64,000 bases of DNA, from the NCBI GenBank assembly GCA_018417955.1, contig JACTVC010000002.1:4588001-4652000 (forward strand), in the 5' to 3' direction. The notes beneath the pieces are model-generated. The model ran no database searches, was not told the DNA's origin, and was given only the letters and a program-made list of their open reading frames with translations. The DNA is from Laccaria trichodermophora (taxonomy: Eukaryota; Basidiomycota; Agaricomycetes; Agaricales; Hydnangiaceae). The position numbers and the translations under genes were made by a program. Shown here in pieces: positions 21,063-33,198 of this stretch. How positions within the stretch are numbered: the first letter of the stretch is position 1; the number at the start of each line of letters is the position of its first letter.

Positions 21063-23608
21063 TTCCCATTATAAAGGGCCTGGCCTAGTACTGGCATAAG
21101 TTGTGCAAAGTCTCCTGCAAAAATCATATTGATTCCACCAAAGGGTACATCCATATTGTTTCTTCCTTTTGCCAGTTGTGCACTTATTTTATATAGCTCA
21201 TAACATGAGATCATGGACACTTCATCTAGAAATATATAGTCTACACCATCCAAACGAGATCTAACTTGTGCCATATTTGACTGCTCATTATGGCTTCTTC
21301 GGGAATCACTTTTTACACCTAAAGCTGAATGATATGTTGAGCCATTCAATAGAGCGGCAGCAGATCCAGTAGGTGCCAATATCATAATTCTATGTGCTTC
21401 ATTACGTTTATCAAAGAGAGCTATTAATGCTTTTATAACCTGAGATTTTCCTGTTCCACCCATACCTCCCAGATACATTTTAAGTTGCTCACTTTCTTTC
21501 ATAGTTGCATGGTTGGCCACAATTCGGAATGCTCTTTCCTGCTCCTCATTCAAACTGAATGTTTGGGCAATGTCATCTATCATTTTCTGTTCTTCTTCTT
21601 TCTTTGCTTTGAATTTTTTGTCCAAGTAGCTGATATCATCTACAACCACTTCATTTTGTGATGTCCCATTTCTTTCTTTATCTGCTTTAGCTGCTGGAAG
21701 GTTTTTTGAACGTGTTTCAAGAAATAATTTCTTTAGCGACTGTACAAGAACATTCCACTGAGATCCAGTTCGTTCTTCTTCTGGCTTGAAGTTTACATCC
21801 ACTGGATCAATATTGCCAATGCATGGATCAAGCCATCCTGCATTTTGAACCACATTCTCAATTCTGTTCATTTCATGAAGCTTCTGATTATTGATACTAT
21901 TGGGGTCTCCCAACATATAGAGTGATTCATCAGCATCCAATGGACCATCTTCACCAAAGTCAGGAAAGTTAGTATCAAGTTCACCACCACTGTCATCCCA
22001 TGAGCCTAATATTCCTTCTCTTTCACCTTTCTTTTTCATTTGTGCAGAGTAGTCATCTCTGGCATCATTGCATTCATACTTGATATTGAAATTATTCATA
22101 AGCTCAAGTTGTCTTGCTGAAAATGCATAGCCACAAAAAGCTTCATCCCAAGATTCATCTTCTAGTTTCAAATCTTTGCCATTTCGCCAAGGTTTGAACA
22201 AAGAAAGCATAGTAGAACAGTAATATTCTCTGTCACCTTGATCACGGCGAGGTAATCCTCCACCAACAAAATTTGGTATAAGAGCATTCTCATCATCAAC
22301 AACAACTACCTTGTGTGTACAATGTTGAGGGTGATCAGGTAGAAACTCTTGACTATCAGGTTCATCATCATAAAAAATTTTATAGTTGTTAAGTTCGTCA
22401 TCAGAATCCGATTCACCAAGCAATTCATCTGTTGATTCATCTTCTATATCACATGTAGTTGCTCCACCGCCCAGAAAATTGAGTTCATCTTCTCCTTCGG
22501 TAACTGATTCATCATCAGATTCAACTTCATTTTCATTTTTGTCATAGTGAGCATCAAATTCCTGCTGCTCCTCTTTCGAGTGTTTCTCTTTTTTTGCTTT
22601 TCTTATCCAGTCATATAAAGACATCCTCTCATAAACAATAGGACGGTAAATATAATCATAAACATTTGACAATCCAATGTACATTCCCTCATATTTTTGC
22701 AGTACTACCTTCTCTGGCATTTCTTTCTCCTCAGAAACAGCTGAATTTGATGTGTCATTTTCTGTTGTAATCATCCAGGGATTTCGAGCCTCTCTTACAA
22801 AATTTTTCCAATAGAAAAGAGTGAACTTGTGACTTGTATAATGGTCAGGGTTTCCAAGCAGATAGAGAGAAGCCATGGGACTTCCTATTTCCATCCTAGC
22901 AGTTAATGCATTCACCATTTTTGTCATCAATCGACAAGCAGTATTTTGCCTGTCATCATTACCTCCAATCATTTCAGAGTTTCTGTTAAACACTTGACGA
23001 ACGGCATCAAAAGCCATATATGAATTTAAGCCAGTTTTTGTTACATATTCAGTGATATATCCAACAACTGACTTTATTGCTGTACCTGACATCAAGCTAG
23101 TAGTATCTGTGTTGCAGCGAAGAAGATATGTTAGCTCAGGTGTGAATGTATTGAGCCATATTTCACCCTTCTTTATTTTCAATGCACCGCTCAGTGGATC
23201 AACCATTGTCTCCTCTACAATCTCACGTGGAAAGCGTGCCTTACATTGGCCTTGTGCATTTAGACAACCTTTCCGCTTCACTTTTGTAGGGTCTTCCCCA
23301 TCTATCTCAGGTCTGCAGCACCCATGATGATTTGATCTAGACAAAAGATCATCTGTAGTTGCATGAAAATTACCCCACCATACTTTAAGATTAGTGCATC
23401 TTAAACATTTGTTGCACCCTCTATTGTTGCAGAGAGGAGGTGGAGGTATAGGCATAGTATGGGTTGGATTTTTGTATTCTGGGTTGTTTTTCTGAGCATC
23501 TTGACATTGAGCTTGAATATCTTCAAAGGGTCCTCCATGAAGTTCTCCTTTATGTACTGATTCAAGATATTCAACAATACATTTTTGAAAGTCAGATGAA
23601 GGATCCAT
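21061..23608 (-). pseudogene. Helitron A Rep tyrosines and helicase N-terminal half
   Basis: Counting from 23608, the two-Tyr Rep motif YITEYVTK lies near residue 187. A long acidic linker follows, then the PIF1-type helicase: Walker A GGMGGTGKSQ with Lys at about residue 721 and Walker B FLDEVSM with Asp at about 795. Near 21060 a one-base gain in a GGGAAA run shifts the frame after ALYNG; the next frame continues NVGTSVDAS. This part unwinds DNA 5' to 3' during transposition. Confidence 0.85.
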
Positions 23609-23611
23609 AAT

Positions 23612-24091
23612 TCAATCTTGTATGTCTTGAGGAGATAAGGCACCTTTTATCCACAAAAGCAGGTGAAGGTGCAGTGTTAACCTCCCTTGTTGTTCAACTG
23701 TTCCATAGTATGCATCTGTTTCACCATATAACCCAGGATGATTACTTCCAACACCTAGTACATGTTTAATAAAGTTTTCACTGATAAAATGAAAGAAGCG
23801 CGCTGCAGCTACAGGATTCTTCGCAATTAATGTAGAGCATTCTGGTGAAAAGGTTAATTCAGGTCTGAATTCTGTGTTGGTATCAGCAAAATAAAGACAA
23901 ATAGGATGCTTGCTGTCTGCTGGAGAAAGTGTAATAAACCAGGAGGGAGCACCAATATAAGATATAAGTGACCAAACTTCATTTCGCATGTATTTTTTAG
24001 ATGTTGTTGAACCTTGCATGTGACCTCCAACAGAATCCAGATCCTTCAACAATTGAAAGCATTCTTTTTCTTGCTCAGTTTCTGGTTTTAC
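23612..24091 (-). pseudogene. Helitron A Rep domain with HUH motif
   Basis: In the same frame as the segment before. It includes WFITLSPADSKHP and the HUH-type motif LTLHLHLLLW near 23671-23663, where two His flank Leu and bind the metal ion. Rep nicks the DNA and joins strands. It ends with a TGA before IMDP; Helitron B has lysine at that place. Confidence 0.85.
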
Positions 24092-25592
24092 TCATTCACC
24101 TGAAGCAAGTCTTTTATTTATGCTAGATATCACTTGCATGTCAAGGTTAAGCAAGCATTCAGTTACTGAATTAAATGAGGATTTTTTGGTTGTAAGATAA
24201 CCTCCCATTGTACTCTGTTGTATTTGTTCATGATTGAATGCAATAAGTGGAAAATGTGGATCCATTTGGAATCGCTTATCATGATACATTAACAGTAAAC
24301 GCTTGTGGGCCATTGTAGATATGTTATGGGGTATCATATCATTTCCGATACCTCCAAGGCCATAAGGAAATAGCCATGGTAGCATAGCAGGAAATAGTTG
24401 AGGGTTGTTATAAATGGAGTTGGGTTGTTGAGAATGGCCTGCAAACATGATTTTTCTGTTAGGTGTCAAATGCTTCAGTGCTCGAGCCTTTATTGCCTCC
24501 AAAGACATGGTAGAATACTCTTCTCCAGTCAGCCCTTGCACTACAAAAGTACAAGGACCCTCTTCAGTACCTATCTCTTCTTCATTATCATGAACACTTG
24601 TGGCCTCTCGCTCCCTATTTATTATTGATTGACGATAGTCAATTACAACTGGTGCATCACTCAAAGGGTACTGGCTCAAGTTCTCCTGTGATATTCCAAT
24701 GTCAAAGTAGTCAGAATGGTTCAATTTTAACCACTCAAGTGCTTTTGAAATCTGCTTTCGACGGACAAGCAATGGTGTACGTTGAAGGTCTTTTTTTGTA
24801 GGTTGACAAGGTCCTGTAAACATAACAGCCAAGACTTCATCAAGTTCCTCAAGAGGAGGAGGAAGAGTGTCATAAATCTTTGCAACAGGATTTTGGAAAG
24901 TTATTGCATTTGCATGCATCTTGTACTGTCCAGAGGCTACTTTGATTATACAGCGATTGTGGCGAACATGTGATATGAGAAGCTGTTCAACATAAGTTAA
25001 GCAGACAAGCTCATCAGGAATTTTACCAAGCCAAAAACCATTACAAAGTGCATTAGCAGGTATTTTTCCTTTGTCTAGACTTTTATTGCAAGTTTTGCAT
25101 ATATATTTACAGTCATCATCGATCACAGGGCCTGTGATTTCATGAATTTCATTTTGTTCAGATTTTCTTTCTATTCTGGAAACCCCTTCTCGAATCAATG
25201 GCTCCAAGTTACTTGAGGTATCAGATCGTTTTAACATGTCCAATAATTTCGTTAGCTGACCACAAACTGCGCATCCAGATTCAAGAAGTTTGGAAGGGTG
25301 TGTGTCTTCACAGAATCCACTAATTATTCTATGAATTAATTTCTTAGAGGGTGGTTTAGGTGGGAATTTAGTGATTTTTGATGTCTGATAAGTAGACTTA
25401 TTCTCTTTACTTCTCTTAATTTTGTATGTTGGACCTTTTAAAAATTTAATGTACTTTTTTTTAATGATTTTTTTCTTGTCTGCTTTACTTAGACCCTTGT
25501 ACCATTTAGCTTGACATTCAGAAGATGTCAAAGCTGGTTTCACCAGAGCAAACAATGTATAAAATTGAGAACATCGTGATGAACACATGTGC
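24092..25592 (-). pseudogene. Helitron A DUF6570-like and Helitron N-terminal region
   Basis: Contains SGCAVCGQLT and ICKTCNKSLDKGKIP (paired CX2C motifs), then VRHNRCIIKVASGQYKM and LPPPLEELDEVLAVMFTGPC, then the PAMLPWLFPYGLGG motif typical of Helitron N-terminal regions. The lysine-rich stretch before the Cys motifs is short here, while Helitron B has a 19-residue repeat array at that place. It ends at a TGA where Helitron B has arginine (GERVKPE), which fits CGA to TGA. Confidence 0.8.
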
Positions 25593-26671
25593 AGATAAAA
25601 CCTCCAGGACATCTGCAACCAGAGATTTGCTTGATATTGTAACATTGTGCATCTTTGCAATAGATTTTGCTTGAACTAATGATAATTTCCCCTTTAATAT
25701 TTCCAATGGCATATAACATATAAGAAGTTCAGGGTTTTTACGTAACTCAGCCTGAGCTGCTTGAAGCACAAACTGGCCAACATATTTATAATTGATGGAG
25801 GTTGCATTCTGTGGTTCTAGACTGTATGGAGTTATATAGCTTTTGATCTCGCTTATGTTTGCATTGAATTTTCCACCGCCATATTGAATGGAAGGCACAA
25901 CTGTTGGCATTGCTTGACAAGTGCATCCATACCCATACCAATGTCTAATAGAATGAAGATAAGGTTTATTTATGGTTGAGGCATGGTTAAAGAAAACTCT
26001 ATTTGACAATAACTGTTCATAGCTATACCAGTCAGAGATGGACAAAACTGAGGTATACGTATGGGCAGATATATATTGAATTGTTTGTGAAACCAGAAGC
26101 AAGGAGAAAAAATGCACAACAAACTGACGACGAACAAATAATGCAGGTAGCGATAAAGAGAGGTGCTCTCGAAACAAGCGAAGTTTGTTTGCATACAAAT
26201 GACAGAAACTACAATGTCTTGAGAATCGAAGTGCAAGCAAAATGCAGAGATCAATAGTGTAATTTACTGATAAGGAATATACAATTGCACTATAGTATAC
26301 CAGTGATGGTATTTGACTGTACAGGTATTCCAAGGCAAACTCAAACAGCAAATGGATTACACAAGTTAATTTCATGGTCACTTCTCGGAACTCATTGGCA
26401 TAGACGGTGCTTGTCTTAGCCTGAACATATATTTCCCAATCTGTCTGCTCAGCCAGACGTATATAATCATCGTTGACATAGTCAACATGTGCCTGCAGGC
26501 TCGGATTGTTTCCAATCTCTATTATGGATGCATGAAAGCTCAGGCTGTTCTCAGCCGCTATCAATCCTCCGCAAATTGCTTTGGATTCTATATTTGTATC
26601 AGTGTGATAGGTTGTGTAAGGCAGAGGAATGATGGTAAGTAGCAAGAAAGTCCATTGATATAGGTTCATGG
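25590..26671 (-). pseudogene. Helitron A N-terminal region
   Basis: An open frame from the ATG at 26671 (MNLYQWTFLLLTIIPLPYTT, signal-peptide-like) to about 25590. The last ~150 residues (GGGKFNANISEIKSYITPYS through SAHV) align with Helitron B upstream of its Cys region. The first ~100 residues do not, and could be a captured or neighbouring host exon. Near 25590 the frame slips by the equivalent of a 2-bp loss in a GTGT run; the next segment continues with CSSRCSQFYTLF, matching CKSCKEYVEIFEF of Helitron B. Confidence 0.55.
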
Positions 26672-26734
26672 TGAATGGAGTAGGAAGAGAAGACAGCAAT
26701 CTGCATCGGAATGTTGAAAGTTGAACAATCACAT

Positions 26735-27042
26735 GACTTGATTCACATGCACACGTGATTTTTTGTGTTGACCATGGCAGATCAAAATGTCTGACTGCGT
26801 GATGGAGGTGATGTAGGCCAAGAAGGCGTGTATAATGTATTTTTGCTGTATTGATTGCAACTCTGCATAGAAACCAGAGCTGTACAAACGTTCATGGAAC
26901 CAGGCACGCGTGATACATATAATTTGTTACACACATTACAACTAACTGCAGAAACGTAGTAGCTTCAACAATGACATGTACGTCCTCTCTCTTAGTTAAT
27001 AATACTGCAGTCCGGTTCTTGGATATATGTTAGAATGTTAAG
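26735..27042. other. No recognised gene
   Basis: Unique sequence between Helitron A and the left target duplication of B2. Before B2 inserted it was contiguous with the sequence at 45098, so it lay downstream of the F-box gene. Confidence 0.5.
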
Positions 27043-27050
27043 CATAATGT
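27043..27050. other. Left target-site duplication of B2 (CATAATGT)
   Basis: Eight bases identical to 45090-45097, directly outside the inverted termini. Confidence 0.85.
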
Positions 27051-28960
27051 CACTTCAGTCACCCACCTTGACCAAGCTATTAGCCTTGTAAAATGTAAGA
27101 ATGTATCCAGGCTAATAGGTTCCTTGGCCATTTATTTTTTTGCCTCTGGAGGAAAATATATTATTGCATTGGGCAAAAATGTTTGACCTTCAATATTGTG
27201 ACCAGAAATATTTGGGTTGATATATTGCATTGAAAAATATCCTAGCCATCTGAAAGTGGTTGGAAATGTTTGAAGCATGTTAGAGTGGTAGGAAATATTT
27301 GAAGTGTTTCAGACTGGTTGGAAATGTTTGAAGCATGTTAGAGTGGTCGGAAATATTTGAAGTGTTTCAGACTGGTTGGAAATGTTTTAGCTATGTCACA
27401 CTGCTGAAAAATCTTTTTGTCATGTCACACTGCTAAGAAATGTTTGAGCCATGTCACACTGCTGAAAAATCTTTTGAGCATGTCACACTGCTCAGAAATG
27501 TTTTAGCCATGTCACATAGGCAAAAAATTTCCTGCCAGTGTCATGGAGTATCTGGGGTCCTAGTTTCAAAAAAATAACTTCAAAAATTTCTGACCATTCA
27601 AACTTTTATCTTCTGGATTCAACTTTTCCACAAAATTTATCATAAAGATAATTTTGGTCCTAAACTTGCCCTTTAACTTTTATATTGTATTTTTGTTCTA
27701 GAAACAGCAGATTATATATTGCATGCAACTGTATCTATTGGTATTCAGCTATTTTTTATATAGTTATAGCCTCTAAATTCTGCTTCTTCAGATAATGAAG
27801 GTTTTTACTGACTGCTCTTATATTGAGTTTATATTGGTAATTGCCTATAATAGACTAGCCCTACCTACTGAATCATTACTGTTGTCTATTATTCATGCAG
27901 AGATAAATATTGGCTGATGTGCAAGCTATATTGTGGTACACTACTGAACATAAGTGTCCCTAGAGTAGTGGAACAGCTGTTGGAATGTCTAACAGACAAT
28001 GCAACCAAAGTTGTTGTGACCCAAGGAGTAGGTTGTTCCAGCCAATCAATCAATAGCTAGGAGCCATGGAATGTGACAGTTCATAGTACCCATGCTCTGA
28101 TCTTCATGGACAGACCCATTGGACAGTGCTATGATCATGCAAGTCACAAAGGCTCCTCACATGTATTGCCTAGTGTTCAAGTTACAGCTGTTAGTAGGGC
28201 TTCAAGTTGAGCAACATGAGCAATAGTGTGGTTAAAGGGATAGATTCCCTCATGGACTACATGAGGTGTAATGTACAAAATGGATGATGTAAGCAGAATT
28301 TGACTAAGCATATAGTAACACTGATAGTTGCACAATGTTGGGGAGTGGAAAGAGTAAGATGTGTGTGTAGGGAGTTGCTCACTGGACTGACATACTACAC
28401 ATATTCTTCACTGCAGTGGACCTATGTTTCTGAAAACTAGAGAGAGTTCTGGGCATTGTTACATTTACCATGCTAACTATATTTCTCACTCCCATAGAGA
28501 TATGTTCCTGAGCACTGGAGAGGGTTCTGAGGATTGTCAGAGTCTGATGTTTCATGTAAATGTATATGATGTAATGTATTCATGTCTGTGGGCTATAATG
28601 ACATCTTGAATTTTTTCTGCTGGTACTTTACTGTGCCCCATTGATATCTGCAGAAATGGCTTGAATCCTCCAGAATTCTGATCTCTCTATTAGAAATATT
28701 TGAATTTTCTTTTTTAGACATGGATTTTAGACCTTGACAAAAGTACCCAACAAGAAGTTCTATTTTTTCTCATTTTTACCATATTTTATAAATGATTTTC
28801 ATTTAAAATAGTAATATTTGTCATTTGAAAATGCAAAATGGACTCCGAAATCAGCCCTGCAACATTATGACCACCAGTAATTACCATCTACATTTTCTCC
28901 AATGTTACTCTCATTTTATTATGATTTTCTAGCCATATTTGTGCACAAATTACCTTATTT
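27051..28960 (+). repeat. Left terminal arm of B2
   Basis: Matches the right arm in reverse complement except for an extra block at about 27945-28405. It carries a subterminal inverted CTATTAGCC/GGCTAATAG pair, alternating GGAAATGTTTGAAGC and GGAAATATTTGAAG units (27260-27380) and TGTCACACTGCT units (27400-27500). No gene. Confidence 0.8.
27945..28405. other. Extra block in the left arm of B2
   Basis: The right arm goes directly from CCATATTGT to TCACTGCAG, while the left arm has about 460 bp between these points. The block begins GTGGTACACTAC and ends CATACTACAC, followed by a second ATATT. This suggests an insertion with imperfect ends, but the ends are too diverged to classify. Confidence 0.45.
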
Positions 28961-29810
28961 GGAAATATGCACAGATCATGTCCATCATGCACCCACATTG
29001 TCAATAACAGTTAATAGTATGTCTGTGCTTTTTTTCTGTTTTTTCTTTCTGATTCTCACACTATATTCATCTTAATTGCTATATTATAAAATGCATACAA
29101 ACCATGTATATGGTACCTCAATATTCCTGACAATAGTCTATTATTTTTCTCTTTTTCCTGTATATTTATGGCTATATTTCCATTATAGACTATATTTGGA
29201 AATATGCACAGACCAAGTAAACAGTACACCAAGACCTATTTACATCACATGATTTTTCTGATTTTTCTAATTACATTTGTATTAATTACTATATTAGCAA
29301 ATGTGCACAGGCCATGTACATAACCAATATTGTCAACAACAGTCCATTTTCTTATTTTTCTGGCTATATTTGTATCAATTACTATATGAAAAAATGTGCA
29401 CAAACTATATTCATAGTATGTCAATATTGTCCATAATAGTACATTATGTTTCTGTTTTTCTTCTAATTTTCTGGCCATATTGTCATTAATTACCATATTT
29501 GGAAATATGCACAAACCAAGTAAACACAAAATTATCACATATCATTTGAATTTTTTATCATTTTTCTGCCTATATTTATATTGATTACCATATTGGAAAA
29601 TATGCACAGACCCTGTATATTGTACTCCAATATTTTCAACAATATTTTATTATTTTAATTTTAATTTTCTAATTTTCTAGCATTATTGAATTTCTCTTTA
29701 ATTTTCTGGCTGTATTTGTATTAATTACCATATTGACCATATATCTATTTTCCCCTCTTTTTGTCTGATTTTCTATATATATTTCCATAATGAGAAATGT
29801 GCACAGGCCA
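28950..29810 (+). repeat. ~105-bp repeat array (plus) of B2
   Basis: GGAAATATGCACAGACC-like motifs recur about every 100 bp (about 28961, 29087, 29198, 29298, 29390, 29500, 29595 and, after a gap, 29792). It is the same monomer as at 254-640. Confidence 0.8.
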
Positions 29811-30930
29811 TTAGTAATGGTCTATTGCCTTGCTCTTATGTTTTGCTGCTCTGTCCCCATGCCAAAGACAATACCCAAACAAGAGCCCTTACTCCTCTAC
29901 TTTGTGGAATCCTCTGCACCATTTACAATGGTTTTATATAATATCAAGAACCAATATACTGAATTTCCTACAGGGTATGCAATATGTCTATACTATCTAC
30001 AAATGACAGTAACTAGATGATCACTATGAGCATATAAAGTGCTTTATTCAATGATCCTCACCCCCCAGCAGATGTGTAACACACTATCTATGTGTTATAT
30101 ATGGGGAGCTGTTGATGAATGTTGTATAGTGAGCCAAAATGATAATGGTGTTAAGACCAAGCTGTGATTGGCTACAATATAAGTCAGATCTTGATTCAAG
30201 AGATATTCTGCTAGTATCTAGTGGAGATCATTCATGCTTCAGAATTCCACTGCACAATCCCCACTCCTTCTCTGGAAATTCTACACCAAAAGGTTGGATA
30301 AATGAAAGATTACTCCTTCATCTACTGGTCCATATATGTGGTAGTGTAGACAGCTGCATACCTAATACAGCCTTACAGCCTCCCCTGCTCTATAACATCA
30401 ACCAGGACCTTCCAACATGTAGTCATCATGATATAGGTGACTCCAGGGGATCTCACCTTGCAACTTGTCACTTACTGCTACAGTTGTAAATGAACTGGCA
30501 ATGTAATCTTGCCTCTGGCTTGGTTCAAACCACCAACCTGCTGACAAGCTGTAATCTTTTATTTAGTGTAACTGAATGCCTATTTAGTGACTCTGGTGTC
30601 ACAAGACCCAGTCTATCAGGGCAGGTCTTATCAGATCTGCACTGTTATCTCTTCCTGCATCTGTAGTCAACCTCTCATGGATTTCCAGGGTAGCTTTGAA
30701 TATCTGGAGCAATCTTGAATCTTGCTAAAATACACCCACATCTAGTTTCTAACCCTCATTCTTCCTCTCTTTGGACTGTAGCTGTGACCAAGATCACAGC
30801 TGGCAATTGTCATTCCAGCTTGCCATAGCACTTTCATTGACAGCTTTGACATTTAATGCACATATAATCCATTAGACCACCCAAATTTGAAATACTACTA
30901 GAATAAAATCAGAAAGAAATTGGGTGTTGA
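29811..30930. other. Unique centre of B2, no recognised gene
   Basis: Short open frames (29790-30020, 30139-30489) have no recognisable motif, and the segment lacks repeats. It is a possible captured sequence, but nothing identifies a source. Confidence 0.4.
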
Positions 30931-32270
30931 TGATGGGGTGATATTTACATGGTCTGTGCACAGTTCCCTATATAGTAAGTACTGAAATTACAGCCAAAAA
31001 GTGAGAAAAAAATAAGAAAAGAAATTCACATGCTGGAAATAGTCATTAATAATGTTAATGTATTGTTTACTTGATCTGTGCACATTTCCAAATGTGGTAA
31101 TTAGTGAAAATATGGCCAGAAAATTGATGTCTGACTCCAGCTGATATGGTTTCATCTGATAGGCACATGATAAATGCATCATATAGTTGTTCATATTGCA
31201 TATCATATGATACAGTCATGTGATCAATCATGTGATATGATTGTGTGAGGTATCATGTGGTCTGCTTATGTGATGTATCATGTGGTCTGATTATATGATA
31301 TAGATCATGTGATATGTCATGTGGTTTGATCATGTGACATATCATGTGATAGCCAGCAAAGATTTTAGCACTTATCTAGTATTTACACCAGAATAATGTG
31401 GCTACTACAATGGCAAAATAAAGTAAGTCTTGCATTTCTACATGAAAAATTGAAGAGAAAGAGAAAAAATAATAGAGGAAATTCAATAAAGCCAGAAAAT
31501 CAGAAAAATAAAATAAAATAAAAATAAAAGTAAAAAAGTAATGTTAAAAATATTGGGGTACAATGTGCAGGGTCTGCACATTTTCCAATATGGTAATCAA
31601 CATAAATATAGGCAGAAAAATAAATAAATAAATTCAAATAATATGTGATAATCTTGATGTACTGTTTACTTGGTCTGTGCATGTTTCCAAGTATGGTAAT
31701 TAATGAAAATATAGCTAGAAAATCAGAAGAAAAACAGAAAAATACTGTACTATTATTGACAATATTGACATACTATAAACATAGTTTGTGCACATTTTCT
31801 GATATAGTAATTGATACAAATATAGGCAGAAAAATGAGAAAATGGACCCATTGTTGACAATATTGGGTATATACATGGCCTGTGCACATTTGCTAATATA
31901 GTAATTAATACAAATATAATTAGAAAAATAAAATAAAAATCATGTGATGTACATAGATCTTGATGGACTGTTTACTTGGTCTGTGCATATTTCAAAATAT
32001 AGTAAATAATGAAAATATGGCCAGAAAATTACAGCAAAAAGAGGCAAATAATAGAATTTTGTCAGGAATATTGAAATACCATATACATGGTTTATGTGCA
32101 TTTTCTGATATAGTAATTGATGCAAATATACTGTAAGAATCAGAAAAGAAAAGAGAGAAAAAAGGACAGATATACTATTGACTGTTATTGACAATGTGGG
32201 TGCATAGTGGACATGACCTGTGCATATTTGCAAATAGGGTAATTTGTGCAAATATAGCCAGAAAATCACA
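30930..32270 (-). repeat. ~105-bp repeat array (minus) of B2
   Basis: Reverse-oriented GGTCTGTGCACATTTCC-like motifs (about 30950, 31075, 31673, 31785, 31875, 31977, 32090). The array is interrupted at 31190-31440 by CATGTGAT-rich sequence. It mirrors 28950-29810. Confidence 0.8.
31200..31345. repeat. Array of TCATGTGA-type motifs in B2
   Basis: Around ten copies of CATGTGA or ATGTGAT at 10-20-bp spacing, like the cluster at 1560-1640 of B1 and in the same position relative to the AAAGATTTTRGCACTTA stretch. Confidence 0.65.
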
Positions 32271-32781
32271 ATAAAATGAGAGTAACATTGGGGAAAATGT
32301 AGATGGTAATTACTGGTGGTCATAATGTTGCAGGGCTGATTTTGGAGTCCATTTTGCATTTTCAAATGAGAAATATTACTATTTTCCAGCAAAATCATTG
32401 ATAAAATATGGTAAAAATGAGAAAAAATAGGACTTCTTGTTGGGTACTGTTGTCAAGGTCTAAAATCCATATCTAAAAAAGAAAATTCAACTATTTTTAA
32501 TAGAGAGATCAGAATTCTGTAGGATTCTAGCCATTTCTGCAGAAATAGGTGGGGCACAGTAAAGTACTGGCAGTCATGATGGTGGTCAAACAGGAAATTC
32601 AATAGGTCATTATAGTCGACAAACACAAATACATGACATATACTTTTACATGAAACATCAGACCCTCACAATCCTCAGAACTCTCCAGTGCTCAGGAAGA
32701 TACCTCTATGGGAGTGGGAAAATATAGCTAGCATAGTAAATGTAACAATCCCCAGAACTCCCTCTAGTTTTCAGAAACATA
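32180..32781. repeat. Right terminal arm of B2, inner part
   Basis: Matches 2777-3350 of B1 directly and 28390-28960 in reverse complement. It is cut at 32781 by the nested Ty3 element and resumes at 44189. Confidence 0.8.
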
Positions 32782-32786
32782 GGTTT
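32782..32786. other. Target-site duplication of Gypsy-2 (GGTTT)
   Basis: Five bases identical to 44184-44188. The uninterrupted arms at 28423-28435 and in B1 support this as the insertion point. Confidence 0.85.
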
Positions 32787-33154
32787 TGTGAAACCGAACG
32801 TGTATCCGTGACTTCTCGATGGAGTCGCGCGCACGAGATGGCAGCGGAGAAGAGGTGAGGTACTCGCGAGAGCGAGGAAGATGAGGAGACGCGTGGCGTC
32901 TTCTCGGGTGAGCGTCCCTGTAACCCTGGGAGGGGGACGTTGTCACCCGACGTCGGACTCTGGTATCCCGGAGGGGAGGCATCAGGTTGCCTAACCGTAA
33001 AGCGTATCCGTGACCCAATCCACATATGTATATAATGTGGTTATCAAGTAAGGTGCAAGAAAGTCCAGCTCAACTATATACAACAAGAGATAAACAAAGG
33101 TAAACTATGGTCCCATATCATGCAATCGAACTAGGACGTCCGTCCGCCGTTACA
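32787..33154 (-). repeat. 3' LTR of Gypsy-2
   Basis: 368 bp, reading TGTAACGG to TTTCACA on the minus strand. By eye it is identical to the LTR at 43816-44183. Confidence 0.97.
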
Positions 33155-33166
33155 AAGCCCCCCCAT
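33155..33166 (-). promoter_or_regulatory. Candidate polypurine tract
   Basis: On the minus strand ATGGGGGGGCTT directly precedes the 3' LTR (seven G at 33158-33164). The position is right for plus-strand priming; the tract is short. Confidence 0.55.
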
Positions 33167-33198
33167 GAGATTGGAGCATCTTTCAATCCATGAGTGGA

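Larger units (their letters stand above)
18799..26671 (-). mobile_element. Decayed Helitron A (Rep-helicase with protease tail)
   Basis: Minus-strand coding sequence for a fungal Helitron protein. From 26671 down it has a variable N-terminus, a Cys-rich DUF6570-like region, the Helitron N-terminal and HUH Rep domains, a PIF1-type helicase and a C-terminal cysteine-protease-like domain. It is broken by two TGA stops (about 24089 and 23609) and two frameshifts (about 25590 and 21060). Helitrons move by rolling-circle replication. The TC and CTRR ends were not identified, so the outer limits are uncertain. It is clearly homologous to Helitron B at 58071-64000. Confidence 0.85.
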
